The notes: generated by a model not told the origin, from the letters alone. Positions 43,126-52,560 are shown, numbered from the stretch's first letter. The stretch: 64,000 bases of DNA from Georgenia wutianyii (GCF_006349365.1 NZ_CP040899.1:2108001-2172000), one strand, 5' to 3'. A program made the numbers and translations.

Positions 43126-46100
43126 GTGCACGACGGGCTTTACGAATCGCTCATCACCACATCGCTGCAACAGACGCTCAACTCACTCCCGCCTCACCGC
43201 GTCATTGACGAGCAGGAGGTCGATGAGGCAGATGCTCCGAGCATCTTGGCGCGGCATGTTGCGGAGGAGCTCGAGCGGGCTCTACGCGAGACGAAGAACG
43301 CCCAGACGCGGCTGACCCTCATCAACGACGTCCTCGAGCACATCGAGGCAGCGCAGGCGAGCGTGCAGTCGCCCGTGCGCCAACTCCATGCGGTTCGCCC
43401 CAAACCTCAGGCGCACGTGGCAGAGGTTCTGCACTCCCGCCCGCGCACCCCGCTGTCTGACGCCGCGCTGCTGACGAATGCCAAGGGTGACCCGAACCTG
43501 GGAGCGGAGCTGCGGTCTGAGTTCGACTCAGCGGAGCAGGTCGATCTGCTCTGCGCCTTCGTCAAGTGGAGCGGGCTGCGCGTCCTCGAAGAGCCACTGC
43601 GCGCGTTCACCGCTCGGGGCGGCCGGTTGCGGGTCATTACGACGACGTACGTCGGGGCGACCGAGCGACGGGCGCTCGACCGTCTCGTCAACGACTTCGG
43701 CGCGCAGGTCAAGGTCCAGTACGAGATCGCGCGGACCCGACTCCACGCGAAGTCCTGGATGTTCCGTCGCAGTACCGGATTCGATACCGCCTACGTCGGG
43801 TCCTCCAACCTCTCGACCGCCGCCCTGCTCGATGGCGTGGAGTGGAACGTCCGGCTTTCCGCAGTCGCCACTCCCGCCCTCCTGCACAAGTTCGACGCGA
43901 CTTTCGAGACCTACTGGAACGACCCGTCCTACATCGACTACGACCCTGACCGGGACGGAGACCGCCTCGACGCCGCACTCGCCGCCGCGTCAGGACGCAA
44001 GCCCTCGACTTCGACGCTCAACCTCTCGGGGCTGGAGGTGCGGCCGTTCCCGCACCAGGTGAAGATCCTCGAGCAGTTGGACGCCGAACGCACCGTCCAC
44101 GACCGCCACCGAAACCTCGTCGTCGCCGCAACGGGGACCGGAAAGACAGTCGTGGCGGCATTGGACTACCGCAATCTCGCTGCTGGCGCACCGCAGGAGT
44201 GGCGGCTGTTGTTCGTCGCGCACCGCATCGAGATCCTCGAGCAGGCGCAGCGCACCTACCGAGAAGTCCTGGCCGATGGATCGTTCGGAGAGCTGTGGGG
44301 CCAGGGACAGCGGCCTCAGCACGGGCAGCACGTCTTCGCGACCATCCAGTCCGTGACGAACGAGCTGGCTTCGATCCCGCCCGACGCCTTTGACATCCTC
44401 GTGGTCGATGAGTTCCACCACGCCCACGCCGCGTCGTACCGGCGACTCCTCGACCACTTCGCACCCCGTGAGCTCCTTGGTCTGACCGCCACCCCGGAAC
44501 GCACCGACGGCATCGACGTCAGCGAGGCGTTCTTCGGCGGGAGAACAGCTGCCGAGATGCGACTGTGGGACGCGCTCGAAGCAGAGCTCCTCAGCCCGTT
44601 CCACTATTTCGCCGTCTCGGACAACGTCGACCTCCGGGATGTGAGCTGGAAGCGCGGTCGTTACGACCAGGCGGAGCTGGAGAACGTCTACACCGGCAAC
44701 GACGCGAGAGCGCGGATCATCCTCAAGGAGCTGCAGGACAAGGTCGGCGACGTCAGCCAGATGCGCGCCCTGGGCTTCTGCGTCGGGGTCCGGCACGCGG
44801 AATACATGGCCCAGACGTTCACCGCTGCGGGTATCCCCGCGCGTGCCGTGTCCGGCGGGACGCCATCCGATGCCCGCGCGCAGGCGCTCAGGGACCTCCG
44901 GTCGCGTGAGGTGAACGTCCTTTTCACCGCTGACCTCTACAACGAGGGGATCGACCTGCCGGAGGTCGACACCGTCCTCTTCCTGCGTCCCACCGAGAGC
45001 GCCACGATCTTCCTGCAGCAGCTCGGCCGCGGACTGCGCGCCGCACCGACCAAGGCCGTGCTGACGGCGCTCGACTTCGTCGGTCATCAGCGCAGGGAGT
45101 TCCGGTTCGACCGCAAGTTCCGTTCCCTGACGGGAGCCACTCGAAAGGGCCTGCGCGAGCAGATCGAGAAGGGGTTCCCGTTCTTGCCGTCGGGGTGCCA
45201 GATCGTGCTCGACCGGCAGAGCCAGCAGATCGTGCTCGATGGCATCAAGGCCCAGGTGCAGCCGCGGTGGGCTGCACTCGTCAACGAGCTCAGGTCGCTC
45301 AAGCGAGAGCACGACGACGTCTCGCTCGCGACGTTCCTGCGCGAGACCGACGCAGAGCTCGCCGACGTTCTCAAGCCCAAGCGCGGCTGGACACAGCTGC
45401 GAGCGGACGCCGGCCTGGCCATTCCCGAGCGGGGACCGCGTCACGAGGAGCTCGTTCGCAGAGCCACGGCCCTGGCGCACGTCGATGACCTGGAGCGCGG
45501 GGCCGCCTACCTGGCGTTCCTCGCGGAGGACGCACCCGACTACGACGCCGTCGACGAGCTCCAGCAGCGGTACGCCCGCATGCTCTTCTTCAGCCTCTGG
45601 CCGGACCGAGGCGGCTTCGGGTCCTACGCCGAGGGACTCGCGGCACTGCGCCCCGAGCGAGCGGCCCGGGGCGAGCTCAGCGAGGTCATCAATCTCGGGC
45701 TCGACTCCATCACCCACGTCCCGGCGGGGATCGACGGACCGCTCACCAGGCTCGGGCTGAGGACGCACGCCCACTACAGCCGAGACGAGATCGTGGCGGC
45801 ACTCGATCACGCAAGCCTGGAGCGGCGGGCTGACAGCTTCCGTGAGGGCGTCCTCTACTCGAAGCCATGGAATACCGACGCCTTGTTCGTGACGCTGAAG
45901 AAGTCCGAACGCGACTACTCCCCCACGACGATGTACAACGACTACGCGATCAGCCCGCGCCTCTTCCACTGGGAGTCCCAGTCCCGCACCACCGTGGCAT
46001 CACCGACTGGCCAGCGGTATCTCAACCACCGTGAACTGGGCTCGCACGTGCTGCTCCTCGCCCGCGCGCGGAAGGTTGGGCCGCTCGGCACGGCGCCCTA

Positions 46101-46224
46101 CCTGCTCCTCGGACCCGCTGACTACGTCAACCACCGGGGTGAGCGGCCCATCGCCATCACGTGGAAACTGCGCCGGCCGCTGCCGATGGACTTCTTCCAG
46201 GAGGCGTCGGTCGCGTCCGCATGA
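43126..46224 (+). CDS. PLD nuclease - SF2 helicase - DUF3427 protein
   Basis: The protein has 1032 residues from GTG 43126. The order is: a helical N-terminus; one PLD half-site near residue 207 (RLHAKSWMF with GSSNLSTAAL); an SF2 helicase with Walker A AATGTGKT near residue 335, DEFHHAHAA near residue 428, SAT-like GLTATPERTDG, motif V DLYNEGIDLPEVD, and motif VI QQLGRGLR; then DUF3427, ending YLLLGPADYVNHRGERPIAI. This architecture is common in bacterial defence islands; it probably senses or unwinds foreign DNA and cuts it. It converges with the Pif1-like gene. Confidence 0.88.
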   Translation: MHDGLYESLITTSLQQTLNSLPPHRVIDEQEVDEADAPSILARHVAEELERALRETKNAQTRLTLINDVLEHIEAAQASVQSPVRQLHAVRPKPQAHVAEVLHSRPRTPLSDAALLTNAKGDPNLGAELRSEFDSAEQVDLLCAFVKWSGLRVLEEPLRAFTARGGRLRVITTTYVGATERRALDRLVNDFGAQVKVQYEIARTRLHAKSWMFRRSTGFDTAYVGSSNLSTAALLDGVEWNVRLSAVATPALLHKFDATFETYWNDPSYIDYDPDRDGDRLDAALAAASGRKPSTSTLNLSGLEVRPFPHQVKILEQLDAERTVHDRHRNLVVAATGTGKTVVAALDYRNLAAGAPQEWRLLFVAHRIEILEQAQRTYREVLADGSFGELWGQGQRPQHGQHVFATIQSVTNELASIPPDAFDILVVDEFHHAHAASYRRLLDHFAPRELLGLTATPERTDGIDVSEAFFGGRTAAEMRLWDALEAELLSPFHYFAVSDNVDLRDVSWKRGRYDQAELENVYTGNDARARIILKELQDKVGDVSQMRALGFCVGVRHAEYMAQTFTAAGIPARAVSGGTPSDARAQALRDLRSREVNVLFTADLYNEGIDLPEVDTVLFLRPTESATIFLQQLGRGLRAAPTKAVLTALDFVGHQRREFRFDRKFRSLTGATRKGLREQIEKGFPFLPSGCQIVLDRQSQQIVLDGIKAQVQPRWAALVNELRSLKREHDDVSLATFLRETDAELADVLKPKRGWTQLRADAGLAIPERGPRHEELVRRATALAHVDDLERGAAYLAFLAEDAPDYDAVDELQQRYARMLFFSLWPDRGGFGSYAEGLAALRPERAARGELSEVINLGLDSITHVPAGIDGPLTRLGLRTHAHYSRDEIVAALDHASLERRADSFREGVLYSKPWNTDALFVTLKKSERDYSPTTMYNDYAISPRLFHWESQSRTTVASPTGQRYLNHRELGSHVLLLARARKVGPLGTAPYLLLGPADYVNHRGERPIAITWKLRRPLPMDFFQEASVASA

Positions 46225-46240
46225 TCCGCGAAGGAAGGGC

Positions 46241-48619
46241 TTACGTCCCGTCGACCCACGCGAGGAAGTCGGCCACCGAGAACACCGGGTGACCGTACTC
46301 CTTTGCCTTCCGGGCCTTCCCCGACTGCGTGCCGACCTCAGCGACGACCAATACGTCGCACTTCTTCTTCGTCACCGTGTTTACCGGCACCAGGCCGCGC
46401 TCCTCGGCCAGGGCGGTCATCTCCTCCCGGCTGAGCGTCCGCCCGTCCGGCAAGCACGCCGTCCCGGTGAAGCAGACCCGAGTGCCCGGTGTGAGGACGG
46501 CGCCGATGGCCGAGCCGTCGTCATCACCGAGCAGAGTGCTCACGACGTCGATCCCGAGGATCTGCTCCAGCCCACGTAGCCGGTCCGCGAGCACAGGGGG
46601 CAGCGATGAGGCACGCTCCACCACGGCGTGGAGTCGGTCAGAGACAATGCCGCGCAGCGCCGAGCCGACCTCAGGATCGCTGAGGAACACCGCGCGGTCA
46701 CGGACCTCAGCTGCCCCTGCCCCGCGCAGCAGCACGTCGCTCACCGCGCGGCTGGTCTCCACCAGCGCAGACAAGGTCGGCAGGACCGCGCTCGACGGCG
46801 TGGGCTCGTCGGGGTCTCGCGTCAGCAGGTAGCTGGCTCCTGCCTCCGCGCCATCGACGGCGGTGAAGGCACTCGCGCTCTCGTCCTCCGGCTGGAGCCG
46901 GGCATACGCCGACAGTGCAGCACGTGCGCGTGCCAGAGCGGTGCCGGCGGAGAGACCCCGACGCTCGTCGTCGTTGAGTCGCTCCCGTGGCACGTCGATG
47001 CCCAAGGGGAGTGAGGACACGGTGCCGAGCCGCTTGAGCTCGAAGTCAATGAGCCCCAGTGTCCTGTCCGTCTCCACGCCGACCGGCGTGTGGCCGTCGA
47101 GCAGCGGCAGCAGGACGGACCAGACTTCAGCCAGCGTCGGTGCCATCAGGACGTCATCGACGCTGATCCCGTACGTCGTGCGCGCATCTGCCAGGTCGCG
47201 CTCCGGGTTGACGAGGGTGCTGAGCGCGGTGCCGTCCTCGAACGCGACGGCGATCTCCACCGGCCGCGGGCGTGACATCCGCCCCTCGTCTCCGACCGTG
47301 AGGATCGCGAGCGCGCACCGCCCCGTCGCGGCGTCTGACGCGGTGGCGGAATGGAGGAAGCGCAGGATTCTCCGGTCGGTCTTGAGGTCCTTGGGCAGCA
47401 CCGGTCGAGTGAGCACCAGGCCGTCGAAAGAGGTGCACCGGCTCAGCGCGACGTACACCTGCCCGTAGTCGAAGGCGCCGCCGCTGAGGTCGACGACGAG
47501 CCGGTCGAGGGTCTGGCCCTGGCTCTTGTGGATGGTGATCGCCCACGCGAGCTTGAACGGCAGTTGGGTGTAGGAACCCACCACCTCGTGCCGCAGCCCG
47601 CCGGCCTCCACCACTGGGCGCGTCGCCTCCCAGGTGTACGGACCGACCATCGCTGCCGAGCCATCACGGAACTCAACCGCCACCTGCAGTCCCTGCTCGC
47701 CGTTCTCGATCCCGGCAATGCGACCGAGGGTGCCGTTGACCCAACGACCTGCTCCGTCGTTGGTGACCATCATGATCTGGGCGCCCACCTTGATCTGGAG
47801 CATTCGCTCCACGGGCGGGTCAAACAGGCCGAGATCGCCGCGCTCGGTGGCACGGTGCTCGATGACGTCGCCCGGGAGCCGCTCGAGGTGGCGGCGGTTG
47901 CGGGCGTCGACCACTCGGTTGGTGGGCGCCAACGTCAACCAGAACTCGTCGTCGCCAGGGACGAAGTCGGGATTGGTCCGGGAGTTGAGCTCGCGGCGGG
48001 ACTCCTCGATGAGCACTCCTTCGCGGACGGCGTTGAGGAGGGCGGTGAGCCGCTGGTCGCCCCGCTGGCGGAAGACCGTGGTGAGGGCGACAGTCGGGAA
48101 GTCAGCCCGCTCGAACTGGTCTGCGGAGAAGAAGTACGGCGTCTCGTACCGGGTACTGAAGTACTCCTCCTCGCCGGTCGTGACGACGGGCGGCAGCTGG
48201 AACAGGTCCCCGACGAGAACCAGCTGAACTCCCCCGTATCGTTCCCCGGGCTGCGGGCCGAACCGCTCGAGAGCGGTGACCACCATGTCGAAGATGTCGG
48301 CCCGCACCATGGAGGCCTCGTCGATGATGAGCGTGTCGAGCTGGCGCAGCGTGGTGGCGAAACGACCGGGCCGATACGTTCCCGAGCGGACGTCGTCCAG
48401 GCTCGTGGTGGTCTGGAAGCTGAACAACCGATGGATCGTGTAGCCCTCGACGTTGAGCGCCGCGATCCCTGTGGGGGCGGCGACGACGACGCGCCGTTTG
48501 GTGCGCTCGAGGTAGTGCCGGATCAGCGTGGACTTACCGGTGCCGGCTTTCCCGGTGAGGAAGAGGTTGCCACCTCCTTCGAGGATCTGCAGCGCTGCGG
48601 CAAACTCCTCGGTGAGCAC
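46241..48619 (-). CDS. Pif1-like helicase with exonuclease-like middle and BRCT tail
   Basis: The protein has 792 residues from GTG 48619. The N-terminal half is an SF1 Pif1/RecD2-type helicase: Walker A GKAGTGKST at residues 23-31, LIIDEASMVRAD, GDLFQLPPV, and the late motif TIHKSQGQTLDR near residue 365. The middle has VEIAVAFEDGTALSTLVNPE and VGVETDRTLGLIDFELKRLG, reminiscent of a DnaQ-like fold but without a clear DEDD set. The last 80 residues are a BRCT domain (RVCFTGTACLPDG, CDVLVVAEVGTQSGKARKA, FSVADFLAW), as in bacterial ligases and DnaQ-BRCT proteins. No good ribosome site precedes the GTG; an AGGAGG lies about 60 bases further upstream. Confidence 0.82.
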   Translation of the reverse strand: MLTEEFAAALQILEGGGNLFLTGKAGTGKSTLIRHYLERTKRRVVVAAPTGIAALNVEGYTIHRLFSFQTTTSLDDVRSGTYRPGRFATTLRQLDTLIIDEASMVRADIFDMVVTALERFGPQPGERYGGVQLVLVGDLFQLPPVVTTGEEEYFSTRYETPYFFSADQFERADFPTVALTTVFRQRGDQRLTALLNAVREGVLIEESRRELNSRTNPDFVPGDDEFWLTLAPTNRVVDARNRRHLERLPGDVIEHRATERGDLGLFDPPVERMLQIKVGAQIMMVTNDGAGRWVNGTLGRIAGIENGEQGLQVAVEFRDGSAAMVGPYTWEATRPVVEAGGLRHEVVGSYTQLPFKLAWAITIHKSQGQTLDRLVVDLSGGAFDYGQVYVALSRCTSFDGLVLTRPVLPKDLKTDRRILRFLHSATASDAATGRCALAILTVGDEGRMSRPRPVEIAVAFEDGTALSTLVNPERDLADARTTYGISVDDVLMAPTLAEVWSVLLPLLDGHTPVGVETDRTLGLIDFELKRLGTVSSLPLGIDVPRERLNDDERRGLSAGTALARARAALSAYARLQPEDESASAFTAVDGAEAGASYLLTRDPDEPTPSSAVLPTLSALVETSRAVSDVLLRGAGAAEVRDRAVFLSDPEVGSALRGIVSDRLHAVVERASSLPPVLADRLRGLEQILGIDVVSTLLGDDDGSAIGAVLTPGTRVCFTGTACLPDGRTLSREEMTALAEERGLVPVNTVTKKKCDVLVVAEVGTQSGKARKAKEYGHPVFSVADFLAWVDGT

Positions 48620-48858
48620 GATTTCGCCGGTCAGCCGGGCCTCAGCTGCAACGGTCGGGCTGTGCTGTTGTTCGATGATGACCTCCTGCTGGGACCCCTC
48701 GCGCTCAGGCTAGCGCTGGACGAGCCCGTGACTGGCACCGCCGCTGCCAGACGCCGGCGTCTGTTCTCAGGTGCCGGTGAACAGCAATGTCCGAGCTCCC
48801 CCCTAGGCTCACGACCAAGGGGGGCACAACCTGTGTGTGAGCCTCTAAAGGAGTATGA

Positions 48859-50163
48859 GTGGAACTGTTCATCGGCCTCGCCGTCATTGCCTTAGCGCTG
48901 TTGTTGTTCCGGCCGCGACGCCCCGCGAAGCCCACTCGCCGTCGCCCTGAAGCCGCGCCTGCGCCCGCTCCCGCGCCGGTCACCGTGACGCCGCGGCCAA
49001 AGGCCGACTCGAGCTCCCGCGTGCCGTTCGCCGAGCCGGGCCGGGTCGGTCCGCTCTTCTCCTACGCGGAGCTCGGCCGGAAGGGAGGGATTCGGCATGA
49101 CGGCCCCTTCGCCGTCATTGACGTCGAGACGACTGGTTTCTCCCCGCGCAATGGGGACCGCGTCATCGAGATCGCGATCGCGCGCGTCGACGCCTCTGGC
49201 CGGATCGAGGACGAGTACTCCACACTCCTCAACCCTGAGGGGCGAGACACCGGAGCAGTCTTCATCCACCAGATCACCAACGAGATGGTCAGGAACGCTC
49301 CGCTCTTCGGCGATGTCGCCGGCGAGATCCTCAGCCGCCTCGACGGGGCGGTGGTCGTCGCTCACAATGCGGCCTTCGAGGAGCGGTTCCTGGCAGCGGA
49401 GCTCAGCCGGGTCGGCGCACGAACCTCGACCATGCCGGCCCTGTGCTCTCTGTGGCTCGGCAAGCAGACCTTCAACACCCCGAACTACAAGCTCGCCACT
49501 CTGGCGGAGCATGCGGGAATCGCCATGCCTGACGCGCATGCCGCCTTGGGTGATGTGCGGGCGGTGGCGGGTCTCCTAAACAGGATGATGGACCGTCACG
49601 CCGGATCCCTCACCTACCCCTGCGCACCCGGACGCGATCTGCGGGGACCGTTCCCTGTCGGTGGTTGCCGCCCCGTGACCCGCGCAGTCAGCCTGCGCAA
49701 GGGCCAGGACGGCTGGATGAGCTCACTTCTCGCCCGTCTGCCTATGTCGACCCAGGAGCTCGACGACGCCGCCGCCGCTGCGTATCTCGAAGTTCTGGGC
49801 GAGGCACTGGCGGACGGCAAGATCATCGGTGATGAGGCACGCGCGCTTGCCCGGATCGCAGGCTCGGCCGGCATGGGAGCGGCGCAGGTCGCGGCACTCA
49901 ACGAGCGCTTCCTGGAGCTCATGCGGGAGGTGGCACTCTCCGACGGCGTCCTCACGACCACGGAGCTGCGCCAGCTCAACCGCGCAGCCGACGCCCTCAG
50001 CGTGTCGGACTACTTCGATGACCTGGTTCCGACCAGCGCCCCGGCGGCTGTGAGCGGTGCGCCCGTCGCCACCGTGACGGCGACGCGGACGCCAGCCGTG
50101 CGGCGGTGCGGGCACTGCCGCACTCCCGGGCATTATCGGACCAGGTGTCCTGAGGTGAACTGA
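48859..50163 (+). CDS. membrane-anchored DnaQ-type exonuclease with TerB-like and zinc-knuckle ends
   Basis: The protein has 434 residues. GTG 48859 follows AAAGGAG. Order: a single N-terminal membrane helix (LFIGLAVIALALLLF) and basic linker; a 3'-5' exonuclease fold with Exo I FAVIDVETTGF, Exo II VVAHNAAFEERFL, and Exo III DAHAALGDVRAVAG; a helical TerB-like domain (EALADGKIIGDEARAL, VALSDGVLTTTELRQL); and a C-terminal CCHC knuckle CGHCRTPGHYRTRC. The exonuclease should remove nucleotides from 3' ends. A membrane-tethered exonuclease with a nucleic-acid-binding tail is uncommon. It is divergent from the Pif1-like helicase gene. Confidence 0.85.
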   Translation: MELFIGLAVIALALLLFRPRRPAKPTRRRPEAAPAPAPAPVTVTPRPKADSSSRVPFAEPGRVGPLFSYAELGRKGGIRHDGPFAVIDVETTGFSPRNGDRVIEIAIARVDASGRIEDEYSTLLNPEGRDTGAVFIHQITNEMVRNAPLFGDVAGEILSRLDGAVVVAHNAAFEERFLAAELSRVGARTSTMPALCSLWLGKQTFNTPNYKLATLAEHAGIAMPDAHAALGDVRAVAGLLNRMMDRHAGSLTYPCAPGRDLRGPFPVGGCRPVTRAVSLRKGQDGWMSSLLARLPMSTQELDDAAAAAYLEVLGEALADGKIIGDEARALARIAGSAGMGAAQVAALNERFLELMREVALSDGVLTTTELRQLNRAADALSVSDYFDDLVPTSAPAAVSGAPVATVTATRTPAVRRCGHCRTPGHYRTRCPEVN

Positions 50164-50257
50164 CCTGACTGCCCGATCGCAAAGTTGGCCGAGTGACTCC
50201 TGCGATTGGCCTAGCTGAATCGCCCCGGGTCTGGTGGAGGCTCTCAATCCATGGAGG

Positions 50258-50536
50258 ATGAGAGTCCTGGCAGCACCTAGGAAGTACCCCGATGAGCTGC
50301 GTGAGCGCGCCACGAGGATGGCCGTGGATCTCCGGCAGGACCCTGCCACGAAGCAGGGAGCGATCCAGCGAGTGGCTGAGCAGCTTGGTATGCATCCGGA
50401 GACCCTGCGTAACTGGGTCCGGCAGGCCGAGATTGACGGCGGCACGCGTCAGGGCACCACGAGCGCCGAGGCCGAGCGGATCGCCAAGCTCGAGCAGGAG
50501 AACCGTGAGTTGCGGCGCGCGAACCACATGGCTTGA
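50258..50536 (+). pseudogene. IS3-family transposase OrfA, truncated (left arm)
   Basis: ATG 50258 opens RKYPDELRERATRMAVDLRQ, then LGMHPETLRNWVRQAEID and the leucine-zipper part AKLEQENRELRRAN, ending HMA and stop. This is the helix-turn-helix OrfA subunit, cut after RRAN, where intact OrfA continues. There is no OrfB next to it. Confidence 0.8.
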
Positions 50537-50540
50537 ATCC

Positions 50541-50814
50541 GCCATGTGGTTGGCCCGCCGCAGCTCACAGACCTCCTGCTCAAGTTTCGCGATCCGGTCC
50601 GCATCCACAGTGGTGGTGCCCGGCCGGACACCGACGTCGATCTCAGCCTGCCGGACCCAGTTGCGCAGGGTCTCGGGATGCATGCCGAGCTGCTCGGCCA
50701 CGCGCTGGATCGCACCGTTCTTCGTCGCCAGGCCTGCCGCAGTTCGACGACCATCCTCGTGGCCCGCTCACGCAGCTCATCGGGATACTCCCTGGGTGCT
50801 GCCATAACTCTCAT
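50541..50814 (-). pseudogene. IS3-family transposase OrfA, truncated and frameshifted (right arm)
   Basis: ATG 50814 opens REYPDELRERATRMVVELRQ, then a one-base loss near 50730 shifts the frame before ATKNGAIQRVAEQLGMHPET. The end again reads LRRANHMA. Compared with the left arm the break shows as 17 bases instead of 18. Confidence 0.8.
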
Positions 50815-50856
50815 CCTCCATGGATTGCGAGCCTCCACCAGACCCGGGGCGATTCA

Positions 50857-51298
50857 GGCCGACCACGCCCTAGACAACGAGCCGACCACTATGACTTCAT
50901 CCACGTCGGCGCCATCCACGATGGTCTCACCGACATCCTGTTCCCTGGCGCGTCCACGCTTCGCACCCCCTACTTCCCAGATCTGGGTCCTGGTGCCCGG
51001 CACATGGATCACTTGGGACCCGGCGAGGTTTGCGTCCGACCGGGACACGCGCGCCTCCTCTTGCGGACGAGGTTGCTAAACATCGCCGTGCCCAACGCCC
51101 CCGCCCGTGGCGAGACACGGCCCTTGTCATTTGACGTGATCGTCGACCTCAGATGCGAAGATCACGCCCCAACCGGCGGCGACTCCGTACCGAGCGAACG
51201 GTTCGGGAGTGAAGCTCGAAGAAGCTCCCAGTCACTCGATCGCGTACCGGGCGCCGTTCCGGCCGTGGCGCGATACTGTGCACTCGGGAGGGATAGAC
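50857..51298. other. intergenic region beside the fold-back element
   Basis: Open stretches occur on both strands, but none with a start, a ribosome site and a recognised family. It may contain old gene fragments. The promoter of the next gene should be near its right end. Confidence 0.35.
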
Positions 51299-52297
51299 AT
51301 GGCCGAAAGCAAGTCGCATAGCGGCAGCCCCAAGGAACCAATCGTCCGCAAGGACGGCCCATCGGCGAAAACGCCGGCGCGCAAAGGGGGCCCATCCACG
51401 AACGCGCCGGGAAGCAATTCACAAAAGGTGGCCAAGAAGCATGGACGGCCGCCCACTAAGCAAGAGCCGAAGGAGGGCACACTGCCTATCGGATGGCTCC
51501 GCAACACAGCCGCGACGTTCGCGGGAGTTCTCGCCGTAGTACAATTTTTCTTGGTCGACCTACCGCTTATACATAGAGTATTCATAGCCCTACTATGCGT
51601 AATCGTCGCATCCTTCCTCGCACTTCGGTTTTCTCATAAACTAGCGCACAGCACCGGAGCGGTCGCGCTAGTTGTTGCATGGATAATCGCAGTAATGGCA
51701 TTGCAACCAACAGAAGAGCAGAGGGAAGTCGGCGAGCTCTTTGCCGAAGTAGAAGACGCTAACATCTGGGTCGGCGCCGAGCCGGTGATGTTTTCCGACG
51801 AGTTTATCGTCGAGCATTTCGACGCTTTCGACTACGAGGAATGGCACAGCTGGGAGGAGTTGCCAGCATCAGAGGTCGCGGGCCTACCAGACCTTGTGAC
51901 TCAGGCGGCGGGATACGCGGGGAAAGGCGTCGTGTCGCTCGGGCGCGTAGTGGCCGCCCAGCCCATGGGCGGCATTGACTGGCTCGTCCAGATCGGGCCA
52001 CTAAGCGATGAAGTTGCGAGCCAAACCGCCACGCGCGACGCCACGATAAGTATCGTGGGTGAAGATTCTGCGATAGAACTTCTTAGCCATGCAGTACCCG
52101 ACCCCGACGAGGCACTCTCTCTGGTCTATTGCCGCACCACGCTCCCTCCATTACGGCACCTACAGGAGGAGGAGACAGTTCTCTTCAAGGGCACACCAGT
52201 AGCCTATGGCCAGACCTTGCGAAACGACAATCGACTCTCACGGGTGAACTATATGCTGTGCTCTAGCATTGAACGCTTTTTTGACGGCGGTGAATAA
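51299..52297 (+). CDS. membrane protein of unknown function with atypical composition
   Basis: The protein has 332 residues. ATG 51299 follows GGGAGGG. The first 70 residues are basic and low-complexity (Lys, Pro, Ser), then three close membrane helices (NTAATFAGVLAVVQFFLVDL, VFIALLCVIVASFLAL, GAVALVVAWIIAVMAL) and a soluble, acidic C-terminal domain of about 180 residues. The middle of the gene uses A/T-ending codons, unlike its neighbours, which suggests recent transfer. The family is not recognised. It stands alone between IS remnants and could be a membrane effector of a lost or unusual defence unit. Confidence 0.65.
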   Translation: MAESKSHSGSPKEPIVRKDGPSAKTPARKGGPSTNAPGSNSQKVAKKHGRPPTKQEPKEGTLPIGWLRNTAATFAGVLAVVQFFLVDLPLIHRVFIALLCVIVASFLALRFSHKLAHSTGAVALVVAWIIAVMALQPTEEQREVGELFAEVEDANIWVGAEPVMFSDEFIVEHFDAFDYEEWHSWEELPASEVAGLPDLVTQAAGYAGKGVVSLGRVVAAQPMGGIDWLVQIGPLSDEVASQTATRDATISIVGEDSAIELLSHAVPDPDEALSLVYCRTTLPPLRHLQEEETVLFKGTPVAYGQTLRNDNRLSRVNYMLCSSIERFFDGGE

Positions 52298-52397
52298 CCG
52301 GGCGCCGCCGCGACCATCGGAAAGTCCTCGGCATACCCCGGACGACGACGCGTCGGCCCTCTCTATCCTTATCTGAAGAGGTCGTCGCGACATCGGC

Positions 52398-52560
52398 GTG
52401 GTTCTTCCAGGCTGGTCCACCGTCGATGATCCTCGGTTCTTGAACAGCCCGATCGCCGACTCCCACAGCGCGTCCGGCAGCGCGTCTCCCACTGTGCCGA
52501 TGGATCCGGCGATGCCGGCCCGGGCCAGCTCGGCGGTCAGCGGCAGCGACGCGGATTGGC
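52398..52560 (-). pseudogene. IS3-family OrfB fragment
   Basis: The minus strand reads LPLTAELARAGIAGSIGTVG, D-A-LPDALWESAIGLFKN, which matches the DDE-region tail of IS3-type OrfB (normally ...SVGSVGDSYDNALAEA...GLFK). It has no start and is cut at both ends. Confidence 0.6.

Larger units (their letters stand above)
50216..50856. mobile_element. inverted pair of truncated IS3-type ends (fold-back)
   Basis: Two arms of about 320 bp face each other around an 8-base centre (50533-50540). Both start with the same terminal repeat (TGAATCGCCCCGGGTCTGG at 50216 and its complement ending at 50856), carry orfA, and stop after the same residues (RRAN, then HMA). The arms are similar but not identical. 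No orfB is present, so neither copy can move by itself. The layout could form a cruciform and resembles a snap-back product of replication. Confidence 0.85.

Noticed and set aside
50854..51048. Small minus-strand frame (RSDANLAGSQVIHVPG...) and a plus-strand frame with GLTDILFPGASTLRT
   Set aside because: The second recalls DUF6361-like text, but codon bias is weak, there is no start with ribosome site, and the match is too short.
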